A DNA stretch of 8,824 nt from an uncultured Collinsella sp. (GCA_900752475.1 CAADVJ010000172.1:1-8824), one strand, 5' to 3'; positions 1-5,784 are shown, numbered from the stretch's first letter. Program-made: numbers and translations. Notes: generated by a model not told the origin, from the letters alone.

Positions 1-2
1 CC

Positions 3-788
3 CGTGCCGACGGCAGCGCTCTTCCTGTCGGCATCGCGCCAGTCGAGCTTTCGCGCCCGCTGCGCATCGTCTACCTGTATCCCGATGCCCTTAACCTCTA
101 CGGCGACGGCGGCAATGTTATCGCGCTCGAGCGCCGCTGCGTCTGGCGCGGCATTCCCGTGCGCGTGGACGAGGTCCGTATGGGCGAAACGCTTGATTTG
201 ACCGATGCCGATATCGTCATGATGGGTGGCGGCTCCGACCGCGACCAGCTAGCCGTGGCACACGAGCTGCTCGCCCAAAAAGACAAGGTCGCGGCCTATG
301 TTGAGGATGGCGGCTCGCTGCTTGCCATCTGTGGCAGCTATCAGCTGCTCGGCCGTTCGTACTATATGGGTGAGGATCGCATCGAGGGCCTGGGCGTCAT
401 TGCCGCCGAAACCGTACGTGGCTCCGATCGCCTGATCGGCAACGTAGCCGTCAAAACCGATCTGGCACCTGAGCCCTTTGTGGGATTCGAGAACCATGGC
501 GGCCGCACGCTTTTGGACGCCGATGCCACGCCGCTCGGAACGTCCGTCGTCACGGGCACCGGCAACAACGGCGACGATGGCTTTGAGGGTCTGATCTACA
601 AGGGCGTCATCGGCACGTACCTGCACGGGCCGGCGCTGCCCAAAAACCCCGAACTCGCCGACTGGCTGATCGCCCATGCCCTCGAGCACCGTGGCGATGC
701 ACAGGCCGCCGCCCTGCTGCCGCTCAAGCCCCTCGACGACACCTACGAGCACGCCGCCCACGACGCCGCCATGAAGCTCCTCCCCTAG
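3..788 (+). CDS. gatD: Lipid II isoglutaminyl synthase, glutaminase subunit GatD (5' partial)
   Basis: Class I (CobQ/CobB-like) glutamine amidotransferase that releases ammonia from glutamine for its partner MurT, which amidates the D-Glu of lipid II at the inner face of the membrane. The reading frame is open from base 3 and has no ATG, GTG or TTG before the conserved core, so the start lies upstream. The 261 visible codons already exceed the length I recall for S. aureus GatD (about 243), so little is missing. Seen: N-terminal YLYPDALNLYGDGGN; GGGSDRDQ; nucleophile elbow LAICGSYQLLG with Cys at codon 330-332; GFENHGGRT at 483-509, a GatD hallmark; and GTYLHGPALPKN with catalytic His at codon 624-626. 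The elbow reads CGS where the S. aureus protein has CGG. MurT is normally encoded immediately upstream and should lie just outside the window. A cobyric acid synthase is less likely given GFENHGGRT and the short length. Confidence 0.9.
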   Translation, partial: RADGSALPVGIAPVELSRPLRIVYLYPDALNLYGDGGNVIALERRCVWRGIPVRVDEVRMGETLDLTDADIVMMGGGSDRDQLAVAHELLAQKDKVAAYVEDGGSLLAICGSYQLLGRSYYMGEDRIEGLGVIAAETVRGSDRLIGNVAVKTDLAPEPFVGFENHGGRTLLDADATPLGTSVVTGTGNNGDDGFEGLIYKGVIGTYLHGPALPKNPELADWLIAHALEHRGDAQAAALLPLKPLDDTYEHAAHDAAMKLLP

Positions 789-794
789 CACCTC

Positions 795-833
795 ACCACC
801 ACAAAGGGGACAGGCACCTTTGCGGTGGTTTTT
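795..833 (+). terminator. Intrinsic terminator of gatD with REP-like core
   Basis: The stem ACCACC...GGTGGT (795-800 with 824-829) continues, after one A-C mismatch, into CAAAGG/CCTTTG (802-807 with 817-822). The loop is 9 nt and a run of five T follows (829-833). It starts 7 bases after the gatD stop codon. The core AAAGGGGACAGGCACCTTT (803-821) resembles short palindromes that I recall as dispersed repeats in many bacteria. That resemblance is from memory and unchecked. Confidence 0.8.
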
Positions 834-850
834 CAGTTTGCCAACGATAT

Positions 851-878
851 GTGAACGGCTAAAAAAGTCTGCTATACT
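851..878 (+). promoter_or_regulatory. Promoter of tRNA-Glu
   Basis: A good -10 hexamer TATACT lies at 873-878, about ten bases before the mature tRNA 5' end, which suits a short 5' leader. A weak -35 candidate GTGAAC lies at 851-856 with a 16-bp spacer. The segment is AT-rich compared with the flanking genes. The tRNA follows the gatD terminator, so it needs its own promoter. Confidence 0.6.
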
Positions 879-888
879 CTTTCCCGCT

Positions 889-965
889 GTCCCCATCGTC
901 TAGCGGCCAAGGACGCCACCCTTTCAAGGTGGATATCGCGGGTTCGAATCCCGCTGGGGGCACCA
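889..965 (+). tRNA. tRNA-Glu (anticodon UUC), CCA encoded
   Basis: A full cloverleaf can be drawn. The acceptor is GTCCCCA (889-895) paired with TGGGGGC (955-961), including one G-U pair. The D stem is GTCT/GGAC (898-901, 911-914). The anticodon stem is CCACC/GGTGG (916-920, 928-932) around loop CTTTCAA, with anticodon TTC at 923-925, which reads GAA/GAG. The T arm is GCGGG-TTCGAAT-CCCGC (938-954). Discriminator A962 is followed by an encoded CCA at 963-965. It has its own promoter and terminator, so it is a single-gene transcription unit. Its 3' end is the start of a 101-bp repeat that recurs 189 bp downstream. Confidence 0.97.
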
Positions 966-1048
966 TTTAAATTAAGAAGCCCGTTACCCCCGCGGTGACG
1001 GGCTTTTTGCTACCGATATGCCGGGATTCGAACCCGACAGGGTGCGGA
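948..1048 (+). repeat. Direct repeat copy A: tRNA-Glu 3' end, terminator, inverted T-arm
   Basis: This segment recurs at 1137-1237 with 92 of 101 bases identical and no gaps. It covers, in order, the last 18 bases of the tRNA including CCA, a short AT-rich link, the tRNA terminator, and an inverted 15-bp copy of the tRNA T-arm (CGGGATTCGAACCCG, 1022-1036). The outermost 24 bases on the left and about 28 on the right are identical between copies. Most changes fall in the link and the terminator loop or stem flank. This may be an old tandem duplication or an attachment-site-like structure. Confidence 0.85.
977..1008 (+). terminator. Intrinsic terminator of tRNA-Glu
   Basis: A 12-bp stem (AAGCCCGTTACC, 977-988, with 994-1005, one G-U pair) has a 5-nt loop and ends in a T tract (1004-1008). 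It begins 12 bases after the tRNA CCA. Confidence 0.9.
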
Positions 1049-1136
1049 GCTGAGGAAACGCGCAAGCGTTTTCCAGCGCAGCACGCAAGGAGCGAAGCGA
1101 CGAAGCGGAAGCGGGCGGCGCCAGCCGCACGCGGAT
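1049..1136. other. Structured 88-bp spacer between the two repeats
   Basis: No reading frame here looks real. The segment folds into two local hairpins. The first, at 1049-1082, has GCTG/CAGC outside and GGAAACGC/GCGTTTTCC inside (one bulged T), capped by a GCAA tetraloop at 1062-1065. The second, at 1111-1132, has GCGGC/GCCGC with a GCCA loop and an outer GCG/CGC. Between them is a purine-rich stretch with repeated GAAGCG. It may be the remnant of a deleted insert, or a structured RNA piece. I do not recognise it. Confidence 0.45.
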
Positions 1137-1237
1137 ATCCCGCTGGGGGCACCATTTAAACTGAGAAGCCCGTTGCTCTCGCGGTGGCGGGCTTTTTGCT
1201 ATCCATGTGCCGGGATTCGAACCCGACAGGGTGCGGA
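1137..1237 (+). repeat. Direct repeat copy B with truncated tRNA-Glu 3' end
   Basis: This is the second copy of the 948-1048 segment, exactly 189 bases downstream. Only a tRNA remnant is present: the 3' half of the T stem, the 3' acceptor strand and CCA (1137-1154). Just before it, GGATATC (1133-1139) matches the variable-loop region of the intact tRNA at 931-937. The remnant can therefore be read as a tRNA-Glu 3' end that lost about 13 bases of the T arm. It cannot form a tRNA. The inverted T-arm copy is at 1211-1225 and is unchanged relative to copy A. Confidence 0.85.
1166..1197 (+). terminator. Second copy of the tRNA terminator
   Basis: This hairpin is homologous to the one at 977-1008. 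AAGCCCG (1166-1172) pairs with CGGGCTT (1188-1194), followed by extra G-U pairs and a T tract ending at 1197. The outer stem is identical to copy A. The changed bases in the upper stem mostly become G-U pairs, so the hairpin shape is kept although no gene lies directly upstream. Confidence 0.7.
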
Positions 1238-1265
1238 TCCCGGCATCATCGCAAGGCCTGTGGTC

Positions 1266-1472
1266 AAAAAATGGCAAATATGAGTACTGTTACCATTTTA
1301 GTTACAGCGATTTCATGCCTTCAGAAGGCGATTTAGCCGTCAGGCGTCCTACGGCGGAAAAATTGCAGACGTTTATCGGCTAAGTACTTGGACATATGTT
1401 GCGTAACACTACATATTTTGCAAATAAATAATGTTACAGGACTTGTGACAGTACTCATATTTGACGTTTTTT
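1266..1472. mobile_element. MITE-like element with 28-bp terminal inverted repeats
   Basis: Positions 1266-1293 and 1445-1472 are inverted copies with 25 of 28 matching bases. The longest exact part is CAAATATGAGTACTGT (1275-1290, opposite 1448-1463). Each end starts with a run of six A on its own strand. The 151-bp interior is AT-richer than the flanking genes and has no convincing ORF. I see no clear target-site duplication: the flanks read TGGTC on the left and GCCCA on the right. Size, ends and lack of coding capacity fit a non-autonomous transposable element. Alternatives are a small invertible segment or a long-stem hairpin RNA. It lies between the 3' ends of two convergent units, where an insertion would be harmless. 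Confidence 0.55.
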
Positions 1473-1537
1473 GCCCATAGCCCTTTATACCTAGGCAAAT
1501 CGGCGGCAAAACGGGCTTCAAAGCGTCCTTCGCAAAC

Positions 1538-1569
1538 AAAAACCGGGGCCCGCATGATGCGGACCCCGG
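1538..1569 (-). terminator. Intrinsic terminator of glnN
   Basis: Read on the minus strand, CCGGGGTCCGCA and TGCGGGCCCCGG form a 12-bp stem with one U-G pair and a 3-nt loop (1543-1569). Five T follow (1542 down to 1538). It lies about 30 bases after the glnN stop codon. Confidence 0.92.
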
Positions 1570-1600
1570 CTCAATACCGTGACGATATGTCAGTTACGTT

Positions 1601-3688
1601 CTACACATAGAACAGAATGTCGTCGTAGGTCGGGACCGGCCAGTAGTCAGCGGCCACGATCTCCTCCATGGCGTCCACGGCGGCACGCAGCGCATCCATA
1701 GCGGGAACGACCTCGTGCGCGTACACGTTGGCCTGCTCCTGGCCATCGAGAGCCTCGGCCTTCTGATGCACGACGTCGAGCGCCTTGATGGAGTCGTTGA
1801 TGGTGGTGATGCCGTTGCAGAGCTTGTTGAGCGTGTTCTGCTCACACTGCATGGCGGCCTCGGCACCGGCGGCACGAATAGTCTCAAGGCCCTTAGCGAC
1901 CTTGGTGGCATAGGCGGTAATGACCGGGCGATAGGTACGACGCGCCTCGCGAACCATCGTGGTGGCCTCGATGTTCATGAGCTTGTTGTACTTCTCGAGC
2001 TTGCAGTCGTAGCGGCACTGGGCCTCGGCCTTGGTCAGGACACCCGTCTCCTCAAAGAGCGCGATGGCCTTATCGGAAACAAAGGCGGGCAGGGCGTCGG
2101 CCGTGGTCTTGTTGTTGGCAAGGCCGCGCTTCTCGGCCTCGACGGGCCACTCGTCGGAGTAGCCATCGCCGGAAAAGAGGATGCGCTGGTGGTCGGTCAG
2201 GACCTTCTTGCAGTACTCGAGCGCAGCGTCCTGGAACTCATCCTCGGGCGTACCCTCGAGTGCGTCGGCGAAGGACTTGAGCGACTTGGCCACGGCGGCA
2301 TCGAGCACCAGGTTGGAGTCGGAGACGTTCTGCTCGGAGCCGCAGGCACGGAACTCGAACTTATTGCCGGTGAAGGCAAACGGGGAGGTGCGGTTGCGGT
2401 CGGTGTTGTCCTGCATCAGCTTGGGCAGGGTATCGGCGCCCAGGTCGAGCACGCCGCGCGTGGCATGGACGGAAGCCTTGCCATCGATGATCTTCTCGAC
2501 GACCTCGGTAAGCTGGTCGCCCAGGAAGATGGACATAATCGCCGGAGGAGCCTCGTTGGCGCCCAGACGATGGTCGTTACCGGCCGAGGCAACGGAGGCA
2601 CGCAGGAGCTCCTGATAGTTATCGACGGCCTCGATTACCGCGGTGAGGAAGACGATGAACTGCAGGTTGTCGAGCGGAGTGTCGCCCGGATCGAGCAGAT
2701 TCTCGGACTCGGTGCCAAGCGACCAGTTGTTGTGCTTGCCCGAGCCGTTGATGCCCTCGAAGGGCTTCTCGTGCAGCAGGCAGACCAAGTCGTGGCGGGA
2801 GGCGATGAGCTTCATCTTCTCCATCATGACCAGATTCTGGTCGATGGCCTCGTTGACTTCGCCATAGACGGGGGCGAGCTCATGCTGGCAGGGAGCAACC
2901 TCGTTGTGCTTGGTCTTGGCGGGAATGCCAAGCGCCCACAGCTCATCGTCCAGATCCTTCATATAGGCCGAGACGGTGGGGCGGATAGCGCCAAAGTAGT
3001 GCTCCTCGAGCTCCTGGCCCTTGCAGGGAGCGGCGCCAAAGAGGGTGCGGCCGGTAATGACCAGGTCCTTGCGCTTGCGGTAGGCGTCCTTCTTGATCAG
3101 GAAGTACTCCTGCTCGTCGCCCACGGAAGGAACGACCTTCTTGGGGGTCTTACCGAACAGCGCCAAAACGCGCTTAGACTCACGCGAGAGCGCGGTCATG
3201 GAACGCAGCAGCGGGGTCTTCTTGTCCAGGGCCTCGCCCGTGTAGGAGCAGAAAGCCGTGGGGATGCACAGGACATCGTCCTTGATAAAGGCGGGGCTAG
3301 GGGGGTCCCAAGCGGTGTAGCCACGGGCCTCGAAGGTAGCACGCAGGCCGCCGTTGGGGAAGCTCGAGGCATCGGGCTCGCCCTGGATGAGGTTCTTGCC
3401 CGTAAACTTGGTAATGGCGGTGCCGTCGTGGTTGGGCTCGAGGAAGCTGTCGTGCTTCTCGGAAGTAATGCCCGAAAGCGGCTGGAACCAGTGCGCATAG
3501 TGCGTCGCGCCCTTGGAGATGGCCCAGACCTTCATGGCATGGGCAACGGCGTTGGCCACATCCAGGTCGAGCGGCTCACCGCCCTCGAGGGTTGCAGCAA
3601 GGCGCTTCCAAATGTCCTTGGGGAGGTAGTCCTTCATGACTTCCTCAGAGAACACCATGGTCCCGAAGCGGTCAGTAAGTTCGGCCAT
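1601..3688 (-). CDS. glnN: Glutamine synthetase type III (GSIII)
   Basis: Cytoplasmic ATP-dependent ligase making glutamine from glutamate and ammonium. It is of the long GSIII family; the 695 residues here fit the usual size of about 700. Seen: GSIII N-terminal region with PTAFCSYTGEALDKKTPLLR near residues 143-162; metal and substrate motifs VGDEQEYF (189-196), HNEVAPCQHE (261-270) and NGSGKHNNWS (314-323); NDHRLGANEAPP (371-382); the ATP/phosphate-side motif RNRTSPFAFTGNKFEFR (431-447); then the C-terminal helical region unique to GSIII. All expected catalytic motifs are intact. The start at 3688 (MAELTDRFG) was chosen because GAAGGGAG lies 6 bases upstream. An in-frame ATG at 3751 would add 21 residues without a ribosome site. 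It is monocistronic, with its own terminator and a dyad-rich upstream region that suggests nitrogen control. Confidence 0.96.
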   Translation of the reverse strand: MAELTDRFGTMVFSEEVMKDYLPKDIWKRLAATLEGGEPLDLDVANAVAHAMKVWAISKGATHYAHWFQPLSGITSEKHDSFLEPNHDGTAITKFTGKNLIQGEPDASSFPNGGLRATFEARGYTAWDPPSPAFIKDDVLCIPTAFCSYTGEALDKKTPLLRSMTALSRESKRVLALFGKTPKKVVPSVGDEQEYFLIKKDAYRKRKDLVITGRTLFGAAPCKGQELEEHYFGAIRPTVSAYMKDLDDELWALGIPAKTKHNEVAPCQHELAPVYGEVNEAIDQNLVMMEKMKLIASRHDLVCLLHEKPFEGINGSGKHNNWSLGTESENLLDPGDTPLDNLQFIVFLTAVIEAVDNYQELLRASVASAGNDHRLGANEAPPAIMSIFLGDQLTEVVEKIIDGKASVHATRGVLDLGADTLPKLMQDNTDRNRTSPFAFTGNKFEFRACGSEQNVSDSNLVLDAAVAKSLKSFADALEGTPEDEFQDAALEYCKKVLTDHQRILFSGDGYSDEWPVEAEKRGLANNKTTADALPAFVSDKAIALFEETGVLTKAEAQCRYDCKLEKYNKLMNIEATTMVREARRTYRPVITAYATKVAKGLETIRAAGAEAAMQCEQNTLNKLCNGITTINDSIKALDVVHQKAEALDGQEQANVYAHEVVPAMDALRAAVDAMEEIVAADYWPVPTYDDILFYV

Positions 3689-3709
3689 ACGGAACTCCCT
3701 TCGTATCGG

Positions 3710-3728
3710 CACCGCGTGAGAAGCGGTG
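3710..3728 (-). promoter_or_regulatory. Hairpin in the glnN leader
   Basis: CACCGC (3710-3715) and GCGGTG (3723-3728) form a 6-bp stem with a 7-nt loop. It ends 22 bases upstream of the glnN start and just upstream of the ribosome site. It may be a leader stem-loop. No function is shown by sequence alone. Confidence 0.4.
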
Positions 3729-3744
3729 TTGATTACTAACGAAC

Positions 3745-3805
3745 GAGTCATAGCTTAGACTCGCCGTGTTTCCGCGACATTACCGTTATGTTGCTGTCGC
3801 GAAAC
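3745..3805. promoter_or_regulatory. Operator-like dyads upstream of glnN
   Basis: There are two dyads. GAGTC...AGCT...GACTC spans 3745-3762 (14 of 18 bases symmetric). A longer inverted repeat pairs GTTTCCGCGACA (3768-3779) with TGTCGCGAAAC (3795-3805), with one bulged base and a 15-bp spacer. The outer arms also read as GTAAT-N6-GAAAC (minus strand, 3783 to 3768) and GTTGC-N6-GAAAC (plus strand, 3790-3805). Each matches the actinobacterial GlnR half-site pattern GTnAC-N6-GAAAC at all but one defined base. Placing it as a nitrogen-regulator site is inference. I do not see a strong -35/-10 pair for glnN. Confidence 0.4.
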
Positions 3806-3924
3806 CAATCAATGAGGTTACCCTATCGAGGCGGCGTTGCCACCCTCAACAGCCAATCAACTGCATAAATTGCAGACCTCTCCCCATGGTTTAAGGGTAG
3901 TCAATTTGGGATGGAGCTCTATTA

Positions 3925-3950
3925 ACTGGTATTTTGCATCAGATACCAGT
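3925..3950. promoter_or_regulatory. Hairpin in the glnN-metF intergenic region
   Basis: Perfect 8-bp stem ACTGGTAT/ATACCAGT (3925-3932, 3943-3950) with a 10-nt loop, followed by CTTTATAG. It has too few T for a clear terminator on the plus strand. The rest of the 426-bp gap (3689-4114) is AT-rich. It matches no riboswitch I know: I looked for SAM, cobalamin and THF riboswitch landmarks and saw none. Confidence 0.4.
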
Positions 3951-4043
3951 CTTTATAGTCCGTGCCTAGATTAGCCGCTCTGTTATAGAGAAAGCCGATA
4001 GCAAGGCATCTTTGATTGGTATCCTCAAATAGCGAGTGAAACT

Positions 4044-4071
4044 CCACCGTGGCACAGTGGTGCTGTAGAAT
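4044..4071 (+). promoter_or_regulatory. Candidate metF operon promoter and operator
   Basis: The -10-like TAGAAT is at 4066-4071, 43 bases before the metF start. The -35 region has no good hexamer but carries a short palindrome CCACCGTGG (4044-4052) overlapping TGGCAC (4050-4055). A weak -35 together with a dyad suggests a promoter that depends on an activator, or an operator. The same layout occurs at 8384-8411. An alternative upstream start is the extended -10-like TGTTATAGA at 3981-3989. Confidence 0.35.
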
Positions 4072-4114
4072 CCTTACAACACATCACACTATTACGTATC
4101 TAGAGGAGCACGAT

Positions 4115-4987
4115 ATGCGCGTCGACGAGGTTTTTAAGCAGGCAGCATCCCAGGACACCGCGCCCATTTCGTTTGAGATGTTCCCGCCCAAGGGCGAGCT
4201 GACCCTCGACACGGCTCGCGAAGTGGCAGGCAATCTGTGCAAGCTTTCGCCGAGCTTTGTCTCGGTCACCTGCTCGGCCGGCGGCTCGGGCAACGGCGCC
4301 ACCACCGCCCCCATCGCGCATATGATTACGAGCGAATTCGATACACCCTCGGTGGCACACCTTACCTGCGTGGGCCGCTCGCACGCCGATATCGCCGCCA
4401 AGATCGACGAGTATCGCACCGCCGGCGTGGAAAACATCCTGGCCCTGCGTGGCGATCTCCCTGCCGGCGCAACCGAGGACGACAAGCCCGCCTCCGACTA
4501 CGCCTACGCCCGCGACCTCATCCCCGAGCTCGTCGACGCCGGCTTTTGCGTGGGCGCCGCAGCCTACCCCGAGGGCCACATTGCCTGCGAGGATCTCAAC
4601 CTCTCGGTCGAACACCTCAAGCAAAAACAGGACGCCGGCGCGAGCTTCTTTGTGACGCAGCTCTTCTTTGATAACGAGTGCTTCTACCGTTTTCGCGAGC
4701 TTGCCGACAAGGCCGGCATCACCGTGCCCATTACCGCGGGCATCATGCCGTTTATGGGCAAGTCGCAGATCAGCCGCATGGTCTTTATGTGCGGCGCGTC
4801 GCTGCCTTCCCCCGTCATCAAGATTCTCGCCAAGTACGAGAATGACCCCGAGAGCCTGCAGGCAGCTGGTGTAGATTATGCAGCCCGCCAGCTTTGCGAC
4901 CTCAAGGAGCACGGCGCCGACGGCCTGCACCTGTACACTATGAACCGTCCTGCGATCGCCGCGACCATTATGGAGCGCCTGGGGTAA
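4115..4987 (+). CDS. metF: Methylenetetrahydrofolate reductase
   Basis: Flavin-dependent cytoplasmic enzyme that reduces 5,10-methylene-THF to 5-methyl-THF, the methyl donor of the MetH encoded two genes downstream. The 290 residues form a single TIM-barrel domain of the usual bacterial MetF size. Seen: ISFEMFPPKG (18-27) with the expected catalytic Glu21; FVSVTCSAGGSGN (48-60); ALRGDLP (110-116) with the folate-binding Asp114; QLFFDN (182-187); PITAGIMP (205-212); and C-terminal HLYTMNR (272-278). The start was chosen because AGAGGAG lies 6 bases upstream. A GTG 22 codons earlier lacks a ribosome site and adds a non-conserved stretch. The stop TAA shares its last A with the ATG of the next gene, so translation is probably coupled. 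It is the first gene of a three-gene operon. Confidence 0.95.
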   Translation: MRVDEVFKQAASQDTAPISFEMFPPKGELTLDTAREVAGNLCKLSPSFVSVTCSAGGSGNGATTAPIAHMITSEFDTPSVAHLTCVGRSHADIAAKIDEYRTAGVENILALRGDLPAGATEDDKPASDYAYARDLIPELVDAGFCVGAAAYPEGHIACEDLNLSVEHLKQKQDAGASFFVTQLFFDNECFYRFRELADKAGITVPITAGIMPFMGKSQISRMVFMCGASLPSPVIKILAKYENDPESLQAAGVDYAARQLCDLKEHGADGLHLYTMNRPAIAATIMERLG

Positions 4988-5775
4988 TGGAAAAACCGCA
5001 CATCGATACAACCGCTGTCGAAGTGCCGGCCGACCTTGCGTCGCCGGCGCTTTACCGTGTCGATGCTGCGCACCATCCCCGTGTCGACCGTGCCGAGATG
5101 CTGCGGTATCTGGGTTACGGCGGCCAGCAGATTGAGCCCGAACTGTCACGACGTATTGAGCTTGTGGTCGAGCGTCTGGAACTTGACATTGAGCCCCGTG
5201 GCGTGCGCCGCGTGTTTGCCGTCGATGCCACGGGCGTGGACGAGCAGGGCAAGCCTTGCATCCGTCTGGTCGGCACCAACGTTGAGCTGCGCGGTCGCGA
5301 TATCTATCGACATCTCAAAGACGCCCGCTTTGCCGCACTCATGGCATGCACCCTCGGCATGGACGCCGAGCGTCGCCTGCGCATCACGGGAGCCCAACAT
5401 CCCCTGGAGGGCGCCGTGCTCGACGCCGCGTGCTCCGCTTACGTGGAAGCCGCCGTTGAGCAAATGGACCAGCAGGTCAAGACGGACGCCGCCGTTCATG
5501 GGCTCGCCGGCAACTGGCGCTTTAGTCCCGGCTACGGCGACTGCCCGCTCTCGGCCCAGCGCTCGATCGTCAATGCGCTCAACGCCACGCGGCTCATCGG
5601 CCTGACCGTCACGCCCACCAGCCTGCTCATGCCTACCAAAAGCGTGACCGCGGTGATCGGCCTGTTCGAAGGCGAAGTCCACGACGCCCAGACCCGCCCC
5701 ACCTGCAATATCTGCCGCATGCGCGAGAACTGCCGCTTCCGCGCCGCCCACACCACCTGCTATTCCAGCCATTAG
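4987..5775 (+). CDS. Stand-alone methionine synthase activation-domain protein with Cys-rich tail
   Basis: 262 residues resembling the C-terminal activation (S-adenosylmethionine-binding) domain of B12-dependent methionine synthase, encoded as a separate protein. It should bind SAM and help reductive methylation of inactive cob(II)alamin on MetH. Seen: ACTLGMDAERRLR (120-132); the SAM-binding R-x3-G-Y motif in WRFSPGYGDCPLSAQR (177-192); TPTSLLMPTKSVTAVIG (209-225), typical of this fold. A C-terminal tail carries Cys240, Cys243, Cys249 and Cys258 (C-x2-C-x5-C-x8-C), not part of classical MetH, and could bind a metal or iron-sulfur cluster (inference). The start overlaps the metF stop by one base. 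It ends 9 bases before metH, and its TAG lies inside the metH ribosome site. MetH here lacks this domain, which supports the assignment. I know a similar split from Thermotoga maritima (TM0268/TM0269). Confidence 0.88.
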   Translation: MEKPHIDTTAVEVPADLASPALYRVDAAHHPRVDRAEMLRYLGYGGQQIEPELSRRIELVVERLELDIEPRGVRRVFAVDATGVDEQGKPCIRLVGTNVELRGRDIYRHLKDARFAALMACTLGMDAERRLRITGAQHPLEGAVLDAACSAYVEAAVEQMDQQVKTDAAVHGLAGNWRFSPGYGDCPLSAQRSIVNALNATRLIGLTVTPTSLLMPTKSVTAVIGLFEGEVHDAQTRPTCNICRMRENCRFRAAHTTCYSSH

Positions 5776-5784
5776 GAGCCCTCG

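Noticed and set aside
159..176. MRVDEV peptide both inside gatD and at the metF start
   Set aside because: This is a short coincidence of similar codons with no wider similarity.
948..1237. CRISPR array
   Set aside because: There are only two long, diverged repeats with a structured spacer and a tRNA fragment, and no cas genes in the window.
984..1277. Minus-strand frames across the tRNA repeats
   Set aside because: They translate tRNA-like and terminator sequence. The repeated peptide pieces reflect the DNA repeat, not a protein.
1333..1539. 68-codon minus-strand frame in the gap after tRNA-Glu
   Set aside because: It overlaps one end of the MITE-like element and part of the glnN terminator, with no ribosome site or recognisable motif.
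1715..3739. 674-codon open frame on the plus strand opposite glnN
   Set aside because: It is a shadow of glnN caused by GC-rich codon use. It has no recognisable domain or ribosome site, and the minus-strand frame has all GSIII motifs.
4050..4064. TGGCAC followed by TGCT upstream of metF as a sigma-54 promoter
   Set aside because: The GG-to-GC spacing is one base short of the -24/-12 rule, the TTGC box is not matched, and sigma-54 is not expected in this group. TAGAAT at 4066 is a better -10.
3806..4114. Riboswitch (SAM, cobalamin or THF) in the metF leader
   Set aside because: The position and operon make it attractive, but I could not find the conserved boxes of any of these classes or a terminator/antiterminator pair.
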